DNA of 64,000 nt, from positions 9,756,081-9,820,080 of the forward strand of contig JAJEKV010000047.1 in the NCBI GenBank assembly GCA_021234155.1, given 5' to 3'. Made by a program: the position numbers and the translations under genes. The DNA is from Isoetes taiwanensis (taxonomy: Eukaryota; Streptophyta; Lycopodiopsida; Isoetales; Isoetaceae). The notes beneath the pieces are model-generated. The model was not told the DNA's origin. It searched no databases and was given only the letters and a program-made list of their open reading frames with translations. Below are positions 10,385 through 21,782 of the stretch, one piece after another (positions within the stretch are counted from its first letter, which is position 1; the number at the start of each line of letters is the position of its first letter).

Positions 10385-12125
10385 TTAACATGGTCTATTT
10401 GGCACACACGTTATTGGTCCTGCATGAGCAGTGATATAAACAACTGCCGAAGCTGGTGCAATAGTAAAATTTTGTTCTTCACTATAATAAGCATGTGCCT
10501 CGCCATTTCCTGATTGTATGAAGTATGCTCCATTCAAAAACATGTCTCCTCTAGATCTCCATATCCATTTTGTGTTGGTGCTATAGCCTACTCTCTTAGT
10601 TACCTAATTCAAAGAAGGGAAATAATTTAAAAACTAACGTGTGACCTAATGGATATTCAATGCAAATCTTACCTCCTTGAAGTCAGTATTAGGGGCTTCA
10701 TATCGATTACCCTCACTCAAGAATGTAGGGCTAGAACTGCCTCCAATGGCATACATTTCCCATGCTTCATGGAAATTATTTGCAACATGAAAATAACCAA
10801 AACGGCCTCTGTGTACAATATACGTTATCTTAAAAAACCTTACTCTAAGAGAAATAAAAAAATGGCATCTTACCTTGGCATTCTTTGCACGCAATCAGGT
10901 CCAAAGTGGTTATAAACCACAGTCACCCTCAATGCTTTATCGGCAGGAAACTTGTCAGAGTGACCTAAGAGCATCACCTGGGAGGAGGCAACAATGCATT
11001 AAACTAGAATAATGAAAAAAATTAAAGGGGGTACAACTTAGGAAAGATATTGTTACTTTGTTATGATGTGTGAAGACATTGTTTGAGATGGTAACACCAG
11101 TACAAGCATGAGTGACATCAACAAGTCCATCATAGCAATGGGCAAAGTAATTATGGTCAATCCAGACATTATGGGAAGCCCAGACAGAAATGGCATCACC
11201 ATCAGAGCCACGACCACGGGAGCAGTCATGGACGAAGAGGCCGTGGACGATAACATGGCTTACAGAGACAATCTTGAGGCAAGGACCATGGGAGATATGG
11301 ATTTGGGCACCGCGCCCATCGAGGGTCTTATAGCTTGAGATATGGAGGTCATCCATGAGATTGATGTGCATGTCTGAGCTGAAGTAGATCCAGAGGGGTC
11401 GATCTTGGGTGGCGCCATAGCGAAGGGTACCGGGGGTGGGGTTATCGGCATTGTCACTAGGATCATAGACAAGGTAATAGTCCCCGTCAGCACCGCCACG
11501 TGCGTCCTTGCCAAATCCGATCCCACAATCAGCCAACCTTTTTCTATTTCGAGCCCAAGAAGGGTCACCACGCCAGCAGTCATCTATGTGGTTGCCAGTC
11601 CATCCAAAAAGAGCATTTGCAGGCTTGTTTCTACTGCAATCAACATGGAGGAAATATAAGAAAGCATAGATCTAGAATTGACAAAGTTCTTTTGGTTTTA
11701 TTTTTACCCTGTTCTTGCCTTTGAGAATGGTTGGATCTGCCCTGGGTATGGCTGATGGGGATGCTATTGCCTGTGTTGCTCCGAAACATGGTGCTGATAT
11801 TGCCAAATCTGTGAGGAAACGACTGTGGAACATGGGACACGTTATGATCAGGAGAGGCATGATTGCTAGTGTTTTGATCATGAGCAGCATAGTTGGATTG
11901 GGACCTGTATGGGTATGGAGCAGGCAAGGAGGAGGAATCATTACCCGCGCCGGCATGCGGCGCCGGCGCGGCTGGATCTGGCAGATCTACTGGATCTGAG
12001 GAGATGGGTTGTGCAGAGGGAGAGAAAGATGATGGACCATAATCATCTCCATTTGCCAGACATGCTAATATCATCAGCCCAAGAACATGGCTCCATTGCA
12101 TCATCTTTTTTCCTCTAAACGTCAT
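10385..12125 (-). CDS. Pectate lyase, secreted (PL1 family)
   Basis: Cleaves de-esterified homogalacturonan by beta-elimination in the cell wall. Five exons can be traced on the minus strand: 12125-11719, 11633-11057, 10977-10874, 10808-10673 and 10603-10385 (TAA), giving about 480 residues. The N-terminus has a signal peptide (hydrophobic [13 protein letters not shown]). It is followed by a Ser/Pro/His-rich linker. The catalytic domain shows [35 protein letters not shown], the VMLLGHSD segment, QRMPR with the expected catalytic arginine, then GYFHVANN and WEMYAIGGS; the protein ends VPNRPC. Introns 2-4 are GT-AG with consistent phases. Intron 1 keeps the frame only if it uses a GC donor (AAAG|GCAAGA at 11719/11718); the nearby GT donor (exon end 11708) would shift the frame. 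ATG at 12104 is an alternative start directly before the signal peptide. The gene looks intact. Confidence 0.9.
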
Positions 12126-13660
12126 GGAAACCGGATGGCTTCGTTGATGCTGTGAAGCATTTTGACCGTTTTTGCAGGTCGATTGGAGCAGAGCCTCCTT
12201 TGCATCATCTTTTTTCCTTTGAGCATCTATCTAGGGTCTGGTATTATGAGCACCAACTCATTCCATTCGCTCCATCACGTTGGATTAGTGGACGAAGGCG
12301 TTCTTTTCATGCCCGCCCTTATTTTAATAAAATCGGCTGCCACCCACGTTTCTTCCCCGCCTGCTTAGTTCAAAACCAGAGTGGCAACATTCTGCCTTTG
12401 CCCCACATTTTGACACGTGGCATCTCATCAAATTAGTATCGTTTTCCTTTTGCATGATAGACTAACAAGGTTTTTGCAGTGTCCACGTAGTTGCCAAGTA
12501 GGATAGTTGCCAAGTAGGATAAGTGAACAGGTTACAAGAAGTGTGTTACAGATTATCAACCAAAGTCTTAAGTGTGTATCCCTTCTTGGAGTATCAAATT
12601 CGCTACATGCTAATAACATGCTAACCTTCCTATTCATTTTTAGCAGAATATTAGAGTAAGAAGAACAGAATGTAGGGTAAAAAATGGCAGAACAGCGAGT
12701 AAAATTCTTGCGCGGTTTTCAAAGAAAGAATCAGGGACACGTGTCGCGATACGATTGGAGGATAGGGCTGGATTGGTTCCAGGCGTCTTTTCCGTAAGCA
12801 TTATACCTCCCTCATGCCCGACACAACGAATGACAACAATGCTTCCAACCTTTAGCATGGGCATATTTTTGACTCGTGTTTTAATGGCCTCTGCTTTTGC
12901 CTCATACTGATAGTCAATAGCTCGCACCTCAGAACCAAGTTTGTGTATGATCTGTGAATGCGACAAATGGCGCTATCTTTTAGTCCCTATCATAATATCC
13001 CCCCTCCTCCTCCCCAACCCCCCACCCAAAAACCCCTTGTTATTTTCGAATCTCTGCTATATCCCGTACAACATATAAGATTTGGCGTTATGCACTGTTG
13101 TCGTTAGCAATGAACTTCCCCATGACTATCCTTCTCATTCTGACCTAATCATGATGCAAAAAATTGCTTCTCATTCTTCCTAATCTCACATTCCCTAATG
13201 CATCCACCATATCACCCTTATTTCACTTTCATGTCTCTCATATTGTTCTTGTACCCCATGCTGATATTCTACCTTACCGTAACCCATGGGCAGCTAGTGT
13301 AATGCCATTTCCTCCATAAATCTTTGACATCAGCATTTCTTGGCATTTTTCAGAAAAATTTCAATGTCTACTGGAGAATCTTCAATGCCATCTGAAGAAT
13401 GACCTACCTTCTTCATACCAGTGTGATCATTTACATTAAAATCATATGTTTGTATATGCCAAGAGTGAAGGCATGCCATGCTAGCTGCTAGATATATACT
13501 AGATTATAATGAAGTCTACATTTGTTATGGTATAAAAAGAAGAAGCATCATATGTAGACAGGAAATTATAAATATGGCGCAACCTTTATTCTCAAAAGTA
13601 GAAAATTTGATCAAATTACCATTATAGGAAACAACTATAAGTGTAGCTGCAAGAAGCCAG
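12126..13660. other. Upstream flank of the pectate lyase gene; no other gene recognised
   Basis: Presumed to hold the pectate lyase promoter. An 18-base block, TTGCATCATCTTTTTTCC, occurs both at the gene start (about 12097-12114) and again near 12200, showing a small local duplication. GTTGCCAAGTAGGATA is repeated in tandem near 12490-12525. ORFs at 12640-12966 show no domain. Confidence 0.4.
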
Positions 13661-13666
13661 TATACT

Positions 13667-13816
13667 TGAAAACAAATGTGAAGGTCGTGTTTCTAACACC
13701 CCGACATCCTTGCCCAAGAACAACTTGATAACAAGCAAGGTTGAAAACAAATGTCAAGGTCATGTGTCTAACACCCCAACATCCCTGCCCAAGAACAGCT
13801 TGATAACAAGCAAGGC
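13667..13816. repeat. Two-unit tandem repeat, period about 75 bp
   Basis: The block containing AAACAAATGTGAAGGTCGTG, TAACACCCCGACATCC and TTGATAACAAGCAAGG occurs twice (starts near 13667 and 13742) with about ten differences. Confidence 0.7.
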
Positions 13817-15070
13817 TGTTGAGGCTATAGTAAGAACAAGGTATGTAAATGCCAAATGTTTTGACAGCATGACTGCCATGAATTTTTTTTAGCATTTCAT
13901 GGAGAGGAAATGCCAGACCAGTATTGCCACCATATTTAGGGAGAGATCTCTCCCTTTTGAAGGTTGAATCTTACTAAGAAGGAAGTACCTATTTTGCACA
14001 AAGAAACCATTACATTGGCACGTGGCAAAATATAAGTAGTTAGGTGGTAGCATCCACAAACTAAGCGTTTGTTATTCTTTTTCTTTCCGCTTGCATCATT
14101 CCTAACATAATGCAAAAGGATATGCTTCATGGATGGTTTGAAAGGCGAGTCAGACTTGGGGAAATTCGAGAAAAGACTCAAAGATAACGTGCAGCTGGTG
14201 GACTTCTTGATGCAAACTGAATAGAACTGGATAGGTAAGACAAGAAGCAAACAAATTGTACAAGAGGGGACGCAGATGACAAGGTAGAAAGGATGAAGGT
14301 GGAATCAGTTTCTGTGGCCCAGGGTTTAGCTGTGGAGCATTGTGTGCCCATGATGTCGATGTCAGGGATGGCAAGTAGCAAGGCGAATATGGTCCTAGGA
14401 AGTAGGGAACACAAATATACACTTGATATGAATATTTATGGGCATGGATGATAACATAGGGCGTAAATTGCAACAATGTAGCAGACAAGTACATGTAAGG
14501 TTCGCCAGAGATGGAATATCCAACTTGTAATGTAGCTCAGGACAATTGTCAAGGTGTCCAAATGCCTTTATATGACAACGACCCCAGCCAGATTTGGGAC
14601 CCCTTTAGTACACATTTGCCGCTATTCTAATCCATCAGCCAATTTGGCGGCAGCCGTAAGGCAATCACATCCAAGCGATTCGTCCACGTTTCTGCTGCTT
14701 CCACCAGATTGAGGGCACGTTGCAGCGTCAATCCGGTGAACGGAATTAGGGTTCTGTAGTGAACATTTGAAACTTGGAGCTGCAGCTTTTGGCGTGGCAG
14801 CTTGTTACAGGTTTCTGCTTTCTGTAACTGAGTAGTAAATCTTTTTTAACTTCTTTGTTAGAATTCTCTGTATATAGATTAACTGTTTCTTAGAACCTGC
14901 TTCAGAAAAAGCTTAAACATTTTCCTTTATGTGGCAAAAGCTCAGCTCCAGATCCCTGCTTGTTTGATCCAGCTTCCCTTTCCACACATGCAAGGCTTAT
15001 TAGCTTGGTAAGAGCCTGGATCCTAGTTCTTAGTTCATTTCTGCGTAAGTCTATCTGGAAAAAAAAAAAC
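13817..15070. other. Upstream flank of the TPR gene
   Basis: No recognisable gene. The region from about 14640 onward is less AT-rich and leads into the TPR gene. A TATA-like GTATATAGAT at 14869-14878 lies about 200 bp upstream of the ATG and could be its core promoter. Confidence 0.35.
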
Positions 15071-16384
15071 ATGCTGCTTAGGACATCTTCCAATCCGTCC
15101 ATGCTCATTGGAGCCACATCCTCTTCAGGTTTAAAAGGTGTGGAGATGGAATCTCCTCCTAGTCACCTATCCAAACCATTTTCTTCGCATCCGTTAGTAC
15201 ACTTGGGCACAGTGGAGCAAAACGGAGGGCAGTGGGATTTTGAGGGAGATGTGGTACCTTGGCCACAGTTTAGAAGAGCTCAATCTGAAAATGATCTTCA
15301 AAAAATAGGCAGATTATGCGCCTTCCCTGCCAGATTTGTTGCTGAAAACTTCACCATGCAGGAGCAGAGAATTAAAAGCTTCAAAACTCCTCAGAAACAG
15401 TGGTCTCGCAGGACTTCATTAAGGCGGCATTCATCTCTTCCTACAATTGCATCTAGTAGTGATATCTTAGAACAAATTTTACCTCCTCTTCCTGATGTTG
15501 TAGAGACTAGCTCAGATACAGAAGAAGAAAATCCACAAATGCAGAGCAAAAGGCATAAAAATGTAGAGCATGAAGAGACAAGACAAATGGGGGATGCCTC
15601 TGTTTCTGGAAGATGGGAAAGCAGATACTTCAAAGACCAAGATGGCGAAGTTTATTCGGGTGTAAGCAAGGATGCAGATGGCAACACTCTACTCTGCAGC
15701 TCCAAAGGGTGCAGGCCCTTGCATGAGTCTGAGAAAGTTGTGCCAATGTTCATGGCTGGAGATCTTGGCTCTGACCATGGAGTTGGACTAGGCAATGCAC
15801 ATGCCTATTTCAGAACCATGCTAGATACAAATCCTGGAGAACCTTTGCTGCTGAGAAACTATGCAAGATACTTGTACGAGGTGAGCAGAATTTTGTTAAT
15901 ATTGAACCTTAGTAGAATGTATATTGTATTGAGCAGAATTTTGTTGATATATAACATTAATAACTTATCTAGGTTTCTTAAGAGTGCTTCAATTTTCTAC
16001 TTGTTTCCAGGTGCTGCACGATCATTCAAAGGCTGAAGAATACTATGAAAGGGCCATCCTGGCCAACCCGAATGAAGGGGAACTGCTTGCAGAATATGCT
16101 AAGCTTGAGTGGGAGCTGCATGGAGACGAAGAGAGAGCTGGGAATTATTTTGATCAAGCTGTTCAAGCTGCTCCAGACAACTGGTGACTTCACAATTTCT
16201 TCTCTCTTTTTCCTTTTTATGGTTGAAGTAAAGGTCATGGCTGAAAATTGATATTCTGGTATCTTTCAGCTACGTATTGGGGGCATATGCAGCATTTATG
16301 TGGGCATGTGAAGAAAAAGGGGCAGAAAAGAAGCAAGCCAGTTTTGAGAAGAAGTTTGAAAGGTATGCAACAGCGGTGGCCTGA
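15071..16384 (+). CDS. TPR (tetratricopeptide-like) plant protein
   Basis: Three exons: 15071-15880, 16011-16183 and 16270-16384 (TGA), all with GT-AG introns and matching phases, giving about 365 residues. I chose the ATG at 15071 because the product then begins MLLRTSSNPS, as is usual in this plant family; the frame is open further upstream. The first 240 residues are Ser-rich, with an acidic patch (SSDTEEENPQ). The C-terminal third is helical repeat: AYFRTMLDTNPGEPLLLRNY, then AEEYYERAILANPNEGELLA, then AGNYFDQAVQAAPDNC and YVLGAYAAFMWACEE. These are TPR-like units, and the repeats are read across both splice junctions. Plant homologues are poorly characterised; a scaffold or protein-interaction role is inference only. 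Intact. Confidence 0.88.
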
Positions 16385-16525
16385 GGCCCAGATTGATGGG
16401 AATTTCGGATCTGAAGTGCAGCAAGTAACGGTTGAGGAATCTTCCTAAGAATCCCATGAAATGGGGATTGTGTACAGACTTCGAAGGGGCCTTGAGTGCT
16501 TGCTTGTTTTTTTATAGCATCATGA

Positions 16526-16539
16526 AATAAACGAATAAA
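16526..16539 (+). terminator. Polyadenylation signals of the TPR gene
   Basis: Two AATAAA hexamers (16526-16531 and 16534-16539) lie about 145 bp after the TPR stop codon, a normal distance for a plant 3' end. Confidence 0.5.
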
Positions 16540-17056
16540 ATTTTTCCTCAATATGCGTAGCTGCATATGGTCAAGTAGCACATCTGCTCCCAAATTTCCA
16601 CCACTTTGTGGCTAAAAGCTGCCACTCGATCAATTGTAGAGTCATATATATTAGACTCTGGGATCCAGAAAGGAGCATATTTTTTGTCGTCTTATTCTAG
16701 TTTATTCCTATTCTTGAAGAGGGGGCTGTATTAGTGCCCCTGTAGCTTTGAGTACGTCCTTTTTGTTGTCTTGTTTGCTCTTGTCTCGTCTGCTCCACAG
16801 CATCTTCTCACGTGGATGCCATAATTGAGACCAAACATTCAATATCATCATATTTTTTATAATTAAATTGAGTTGAACTTTCTAAAACAATCGTATTTTT
16901 ATTATCCATTCACCACGTCTATGGGGTGTTATCCCGACTATGGGTTGTTACTCCATCTTCATTGTCATCTCTAAGACACTATGACCATTGTCATCTTAGA
17001 GTCTCTTTTGCTCAGTTATTGCTCAGTGCTTATTACTCACTTGGGATTATTGGATC

Positions 17057-17146
17057 CCAAGACAATCCTTTGAATATGCTAAATTAAGGAGTGTGGATGC
17101 TCCAAGACAATCCTTTGAATATGCTAAATTAAGGAGTGTGGATGCT
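17057..17146. repeat. Exact tandem duplication, 45 bp x 2
   Basis: A 45-bp unit starting CCAAGACAATCC and ending GTGGATGCT is present twice back to back (17057-17101, 17102-17146) with no difference seen. It is recent, or maintained by slippage. Confidence 0.85.
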
Positions 17147-17613
17147 CGAATTATCTCCGCCAGTGAACGACAAATTCTGGGGAACCCTTGCAGCTTACCT
17201 GTTGAAATCAAGAATTTCCGATGTAAAAGAAAAAAAATTTCGGTAAAAAATCGTGGAATTCTTCACATTTTTCGGTTGGAAACTAGTTTTTTTCTTAATG
17301 CTCCTTGCTAGCTTAAATTATATAAGAAATTTATCTTTTTTCTGTACAGAGTTTGTCGTTCACTGAATTCTCCGCCTGATTTTGGGTTGAAATTATGGAA
17401 ACCCTTCCAAATTTCTATAACACTGGGAAGGGTTTCCAATTCTTTAAGGGTTTCCGTTCAAAGTAAAATCAAACTGAATTTTTGGGTGGTCAATATCCGC
17501 CCCTAATTAATGTTAGCAATTTTCGTTCTTTCCCCTCATTCGATGTCCTTCGGAGACTGCGGATTATCTACACCAAGCATGCAATCCGGCAGTGTTTTTA
17601 TGTATATAGGAAC

Positions 17614-17711
17614 GTCCATTTACTGGAAATGGACTTTCCTGACGTGGAAACCTGCTGACGCGCCGCAGCGCGGAGGCAGGTTGACATGTCAGGAAAGTCT
17701 AGTAAATGGAC
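17614..17711. repeat. Long imperfect hairpin (inverted repeat)
   Basis: Left-arm blocks GTCCATTTACT, GGACTTTCCTGAC and AACCTGC are mirrored on the right as GCAGGTT, GTCAGGAAAGTC and AGTAAATGGAC, around a GC-rich centre near 17663. The GC content contrasts with the surroundings. It could be a small MITE or a structured RNA locus. Confidence 0.7.
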
Positions 17712-18279
17712 TTTGCTATTACGTAGACAACAGATAAGCGTCCGTTCTGCGCCACGTGTCGCCAATCCAACGGTCCAAGCAAGAAAATCAAGTAAAAAAA
17801 CAGAATGTTAATAGATGAATTTCTTGGAAAAGAAAGAAGGGGGAAAAAATGCCACGTGACGGTATAGGATAGGACGTCAGGGTAGAACGGCGCCCATCTG
17901 TCGTTTACGAATCAAGAATGTTGAAATAGGTAAGGAAATGTTGTTTCCTTTCCATTTCTTTATTTCTCGAAGCTGAATGTTCCAGGTAAGGGCCGCCTTC
18001 TTTTCTCCCGGTATTGGATGAGCGCATACCAAAGCTCGAAAGTACTAGCTCGATTGATATTGGAAGAAAATGTGACACTTGAAAATTTACCACTATATCA
18101 CGACCTGGAAGCCTGATATTTAGGGTTGTGGCCACCAGTTCTCACCTTTCACAATGGATATAGGGTTTGCTCTCGACCTAACTGATTTGTACAGCCTAGC
18201 TATAGTACAAGTTGATATCAACGGGCAGATCAATAATCTTTCGTCTATGTTCAAGCAATGATATACCTTAGTACTCAAG
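17712..18279. other. Spacer with a possible short ORF
   Basis: CACGTG-type motifs (17753, 17852) give it a promoter-like look. A 35-codon ORF starting MDIGFALDLTDLYS begins near 18154 on the plus strand. I cannot assign it, and it may be chance. Confidence 0.25.
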
Positions 18280-18572
18280 ATTGAGATATATATTCAATAG
18301 TACGAGTATGTACTTCATTTGAGATGCAAATAGTATTTGTAGATTCATGCAAATAAACAATACTAATGCTAAAGGCACTATAATCTTTAATAACTGGTCT
18401 AGGCTCAAATTCTCAACAAATCAGAGATTGAGATATATATTCAATAGTACGAGTATGTACTTCCTTTGACATGCAAATAGTGCTAGTAGATTCATGCAAA
18501 TAAATAATACTAATGCTAAAGGCACTAGAATCTTAAATAGTTGGTCTAGGCTCGGATTCTCACTGAATCAAA
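18280..18572. repeat. Tandem duplication, period 147 bp
   Basis: TTGAGATATATATTCAATAG starts both copies (18281 and 18428). They then share the whole block through GGTCTAGGCTC and AATTCTCA / GATTCTCA, with roughly 10 percent differences by eye. Confidence 0.8.
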
Positions 18573-20790
18573 TTGTTGGATATGGAAGTAGAAGGATAAC
18601 TTTGCAAGATCACATGACACCTAGATTTTATTATGTGCAGACAAAAATGCCACTGCAACCATATTCTACCTGTTGCTCGAGGAATTTCCAAGCTTGGTAA
18701 TAAGAGGAGCATGCCATGGGCTAAGAAAGATAAATACATAGGAATAGCTTGAAGAGGAAGGAGGGGTATTGAAGAAAATTTTGAGCTATTTTCTACTTTC
18801 CACACAAGTGATACGCAAATTCGTAGATCCAATAGCTCATATGCAATTTGGCCTAGGTGGCTGTCTCCTTCAGGATAGTAGAAATGGAGGAAGCTCTGGC
18901 TTGTGTTATTCATATTGTGAAAGGCTCCACTTCTATGTGTTCTATTGTTGCCAATGTCATTGTTGGATTGAAGATGTGCGGCAATATATTAAGTTCCTTG
19001 AATGGACCTGCATTTTTGTATATTTTTAGCCTCCTGATAACATATGTCAGATGAAGATAAACCAAATACCAAGACTCATCAGGTCAAGATAGATAGTTGC
19101 TAGTTTTGTTGGTTAAGTGATTTGACACTTTGGAGGCCTAAATCTCAGGGATCACTAGTTTGGGTCAACTGATTTGACAACTAAAAAACAGTAAATGATA
19201 AATCAACATGACAGACTAAAATTGACACTTAAAATTAACTAACAATGATATTTAAAGGTGACATGAAAACTTTACTTGTCATTTAATGCTCCATTTCAAA
19301 AAAGACATCATGTGTAGTATTCAGGCAGCTTTGATACAGTATCATGAATCTTATTTTATAATACCATTTTCCTTTTGTATCATTGTCTTTGAATCTGCCT
19401 TGCTCTGCATGAGGAACATCATATCATTTTTAATGGGACACATAGAATCAGTTAAAATGCAGCTCCTAAGCTTTACTTTGTATCTTATTTGCTAATTACT
19501 TGCTAGATTCGTTAATGATCTGTCACTTTGTCTTCAGGCTAGCATACAAATGATTCTTAAAGATGGTTTCTATCCTATGAGTATAAAATAGTGCCTTGTC
19601 TCGTTCCCAATTGCTCTACTATGCTTCTTTTTTATTTGAGATCAAGCGTCTTTAAACATCATAACATGTATGCATCTTGCACCTTATCAAAGCAAATTAA
19701 TTTGACCTCAGACCAAAATGATAGGTTAGAGTTCACAAGGAGAACTTGCAGGAGCATTTGATTTGCAGTAGAGGGCTATGCTTTCTATCCCCATTCCCTT
19801 CATCAGCCTACGAAACTATAGACTTCAATGCTTGAAAATAATTGTTAACTGTCTTAGTTTCTCCAACAAATTACACAGTGCGTGCCTGCAAATACCTGCC
19901 TATCAAAGTGTTAGTTGAGCATAAAGGGCTATGGCAACATATGCTTGTTAAGTTTAACTCTGGAATCATGAAAGTGACTTCTTGAACCACAATTTTGATA
20001 AACATACTGAGCAATATTTCCTCCAGCAGCATAACCTGTTTGGCTCTTTGAAGCTGCACCTGTCAGTGCATGAGCATACAGTCTGTGTCCGGAGAGCTAA
20101 CATTCTCTTTCAGTAGACCTATCACAGGAATAACACAAATTGTCACTAGACGTAGCCGCCATAGTGATATGAATCCCACTATGAATCCTCTGACAAATGT
20201 TGATACAAAATGCATAAAGAGACTCATCTGTCAACCACAGTATTGGCATGAATGCATGAGCAAGGTCGCACAATTTCAATACTTGGTCTATATTCTACAG
20301 CTGATGGCTTCACTTCAGCATTCAAGGGGTGGAAATACATGGCTTATTACACATCAACGTTTTTATAGTAAAGCAACATAGATAGATGCATTCACGCCTC
20401 GCTAATCCTATTATAGCAGCATAGATAGAGGCAAGATTCATTTACTCACACTTCGCTGTAAGAGAGCAGTTGTTTCTATCCCAAATATGCTTTGAGAACA
20501 TTAACTGTGAGAATACATGGCTTATCAGGTAGTTAATTTAGAACAAATAGGCATAATAACATGCAATGCAGTAATGCTGGAAATTAACATGCAGAAATAT
20601 TTCAATATATGCATATAGCCTGCTTATATGGATTCAATTTCTTCTAAGTGAATATAATTTGGGTAAATATCGACTTTACATTCTGTTAATCAATGCTCTA
20701 CGGTATCTATTTAGCTTGTAACTATATAAGCACAACACCACTAGTTGTAAGATTTGACCTTCTCATTCCACATCGTTGTGAACACCACAA
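18573..20790. other. AT-rich intergenic, no gene recognised
   Basis: Many short ORFs but none with a domain or consistent coding bias. No hairpin or tandem structure stood out. Confidence 0.35.
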
Positions 20791-20794
20791 ATAT

Positions 20795-20950
20795 GTAGCA
20801 AAATAACAGGGTTTCAAGGGGATTTGATATGGATATAAAAATAACAAATTTTCAAACCATAGACCATATATCCCTAAAACAATTGAATGGGTTGTTATAA
20901 AAAAAATATAGATTCAAGATAAAAAATAATCACATTAGCTCATTGGGTAC
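20795..20950 (+). repeat. Copy of a segment also found inside the CACTA element
   Basis: About 130 bp starting near ATATGTAGCAAAATAAC and including CTAAAACAATTGAATGG and AAGATAAAAAATAATCA is repeated in the same orientation at about 22900-23045, within the CACTA transposon. In the inner copy the frame is open; here it is broken by stops and indels. Confidence 0.7.
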
Positions 20951-21480
20951 GTTGGTTAAAGTAGTCTTACAAAGGTTCAATAGCCATAATCGCTCTATCC
21001 TAGCCATCGAAACAGGGCATATTCCCAAGGATATGCCCTGCCACAAAACCACAACCGTCCAACCCAAGTCAAGATGGGGTCAAAACCCCATTTCCATGTC
21101 ACCTTAAGGTGCATCAGAAAGTATTCGATTGAAGTCAAATGCGTACATACACACAAGTAACAAAAAAGTACACCTGTTTTACAAACATACAGTTACAACA
21201 CCATATCTGCTATGAAGCAATATCCTGCACAACTGTGACACCTGCAAACAAACTTACAGAAGGGCCTCCTAACTAAATGCAAGGCCGAACCTCACTCTGT
21301 TCACAAACTACAGACCAACCTCCTGCACATGCCACGGCATCTCCATAACATAATAAACAAACAAATAACATAATGAAGCACGAGGAGTTGAACCCCGCCG
21401 CCCTGATGCTTCACCAACCATAATGGGGCTCCCCAAAAGGATCCCCATTATGGCAATTAAGCTATCTCGTGCAAATGATC
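20934..21480. repeat. SINE-like units with tRNA-like promoter motifs and hairpins
   Basis: On the plus strand TAGCTCATTGG (A-box-like) and GGTTCAATAGCC (B-box-like) lie about 40 bp apart near 20937-20985. A perfect 10-bp hairpin, CAGGGCATAT/ATATGCCCTG, follows near 21014-21041. On the minus strand 21471-21378 reads as a tRNA-like sequence: GCACGAG ends paired with CTCGTGC, a D-stem GCTT/AAGC, and a B-box GGGGTTCAACTCC. The D-loop is split by a palindrome CCATAATGGGG/CCCCATTATGG, and the anticodon arm is missing. The block TCAAGATGGGGTCAAA is shared with 51788-51803. Confidence 0.5.
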
Positions 21481-21782
21481 AAGCATGCAAATGCATATGC
21501 AATTAAGTTCACAACAAAAACTCAGCAAAACATTTTTAACTTTTCGTAATGCACTGTTCATGCTCCATGCACACCATGCAATGCAACTACATCAAAGAAA
21601 CAGCAGCAACAAACGGTTCAAAGTTCCACAAGAAATCAGTTCACATCAGTTGCTTGTAATGTTCAAAGCCTCCGCGTGCCTCCTCGCAAGCCTGTCCTAC
21701 GCCTGTGCACATGTTAGAGGCAGAAGACATGACAATGGAATTGCAACATCCTACCAATGTACCAGTCAATATGCATGAGTTC

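Noticed and set aside
11108-11659. Long plus-strand ORFs and other minus-strand frames over the pectate lyase
   Set aside because: Shadows of the pectate lyase exons, whose own frame carries all the family motifs.
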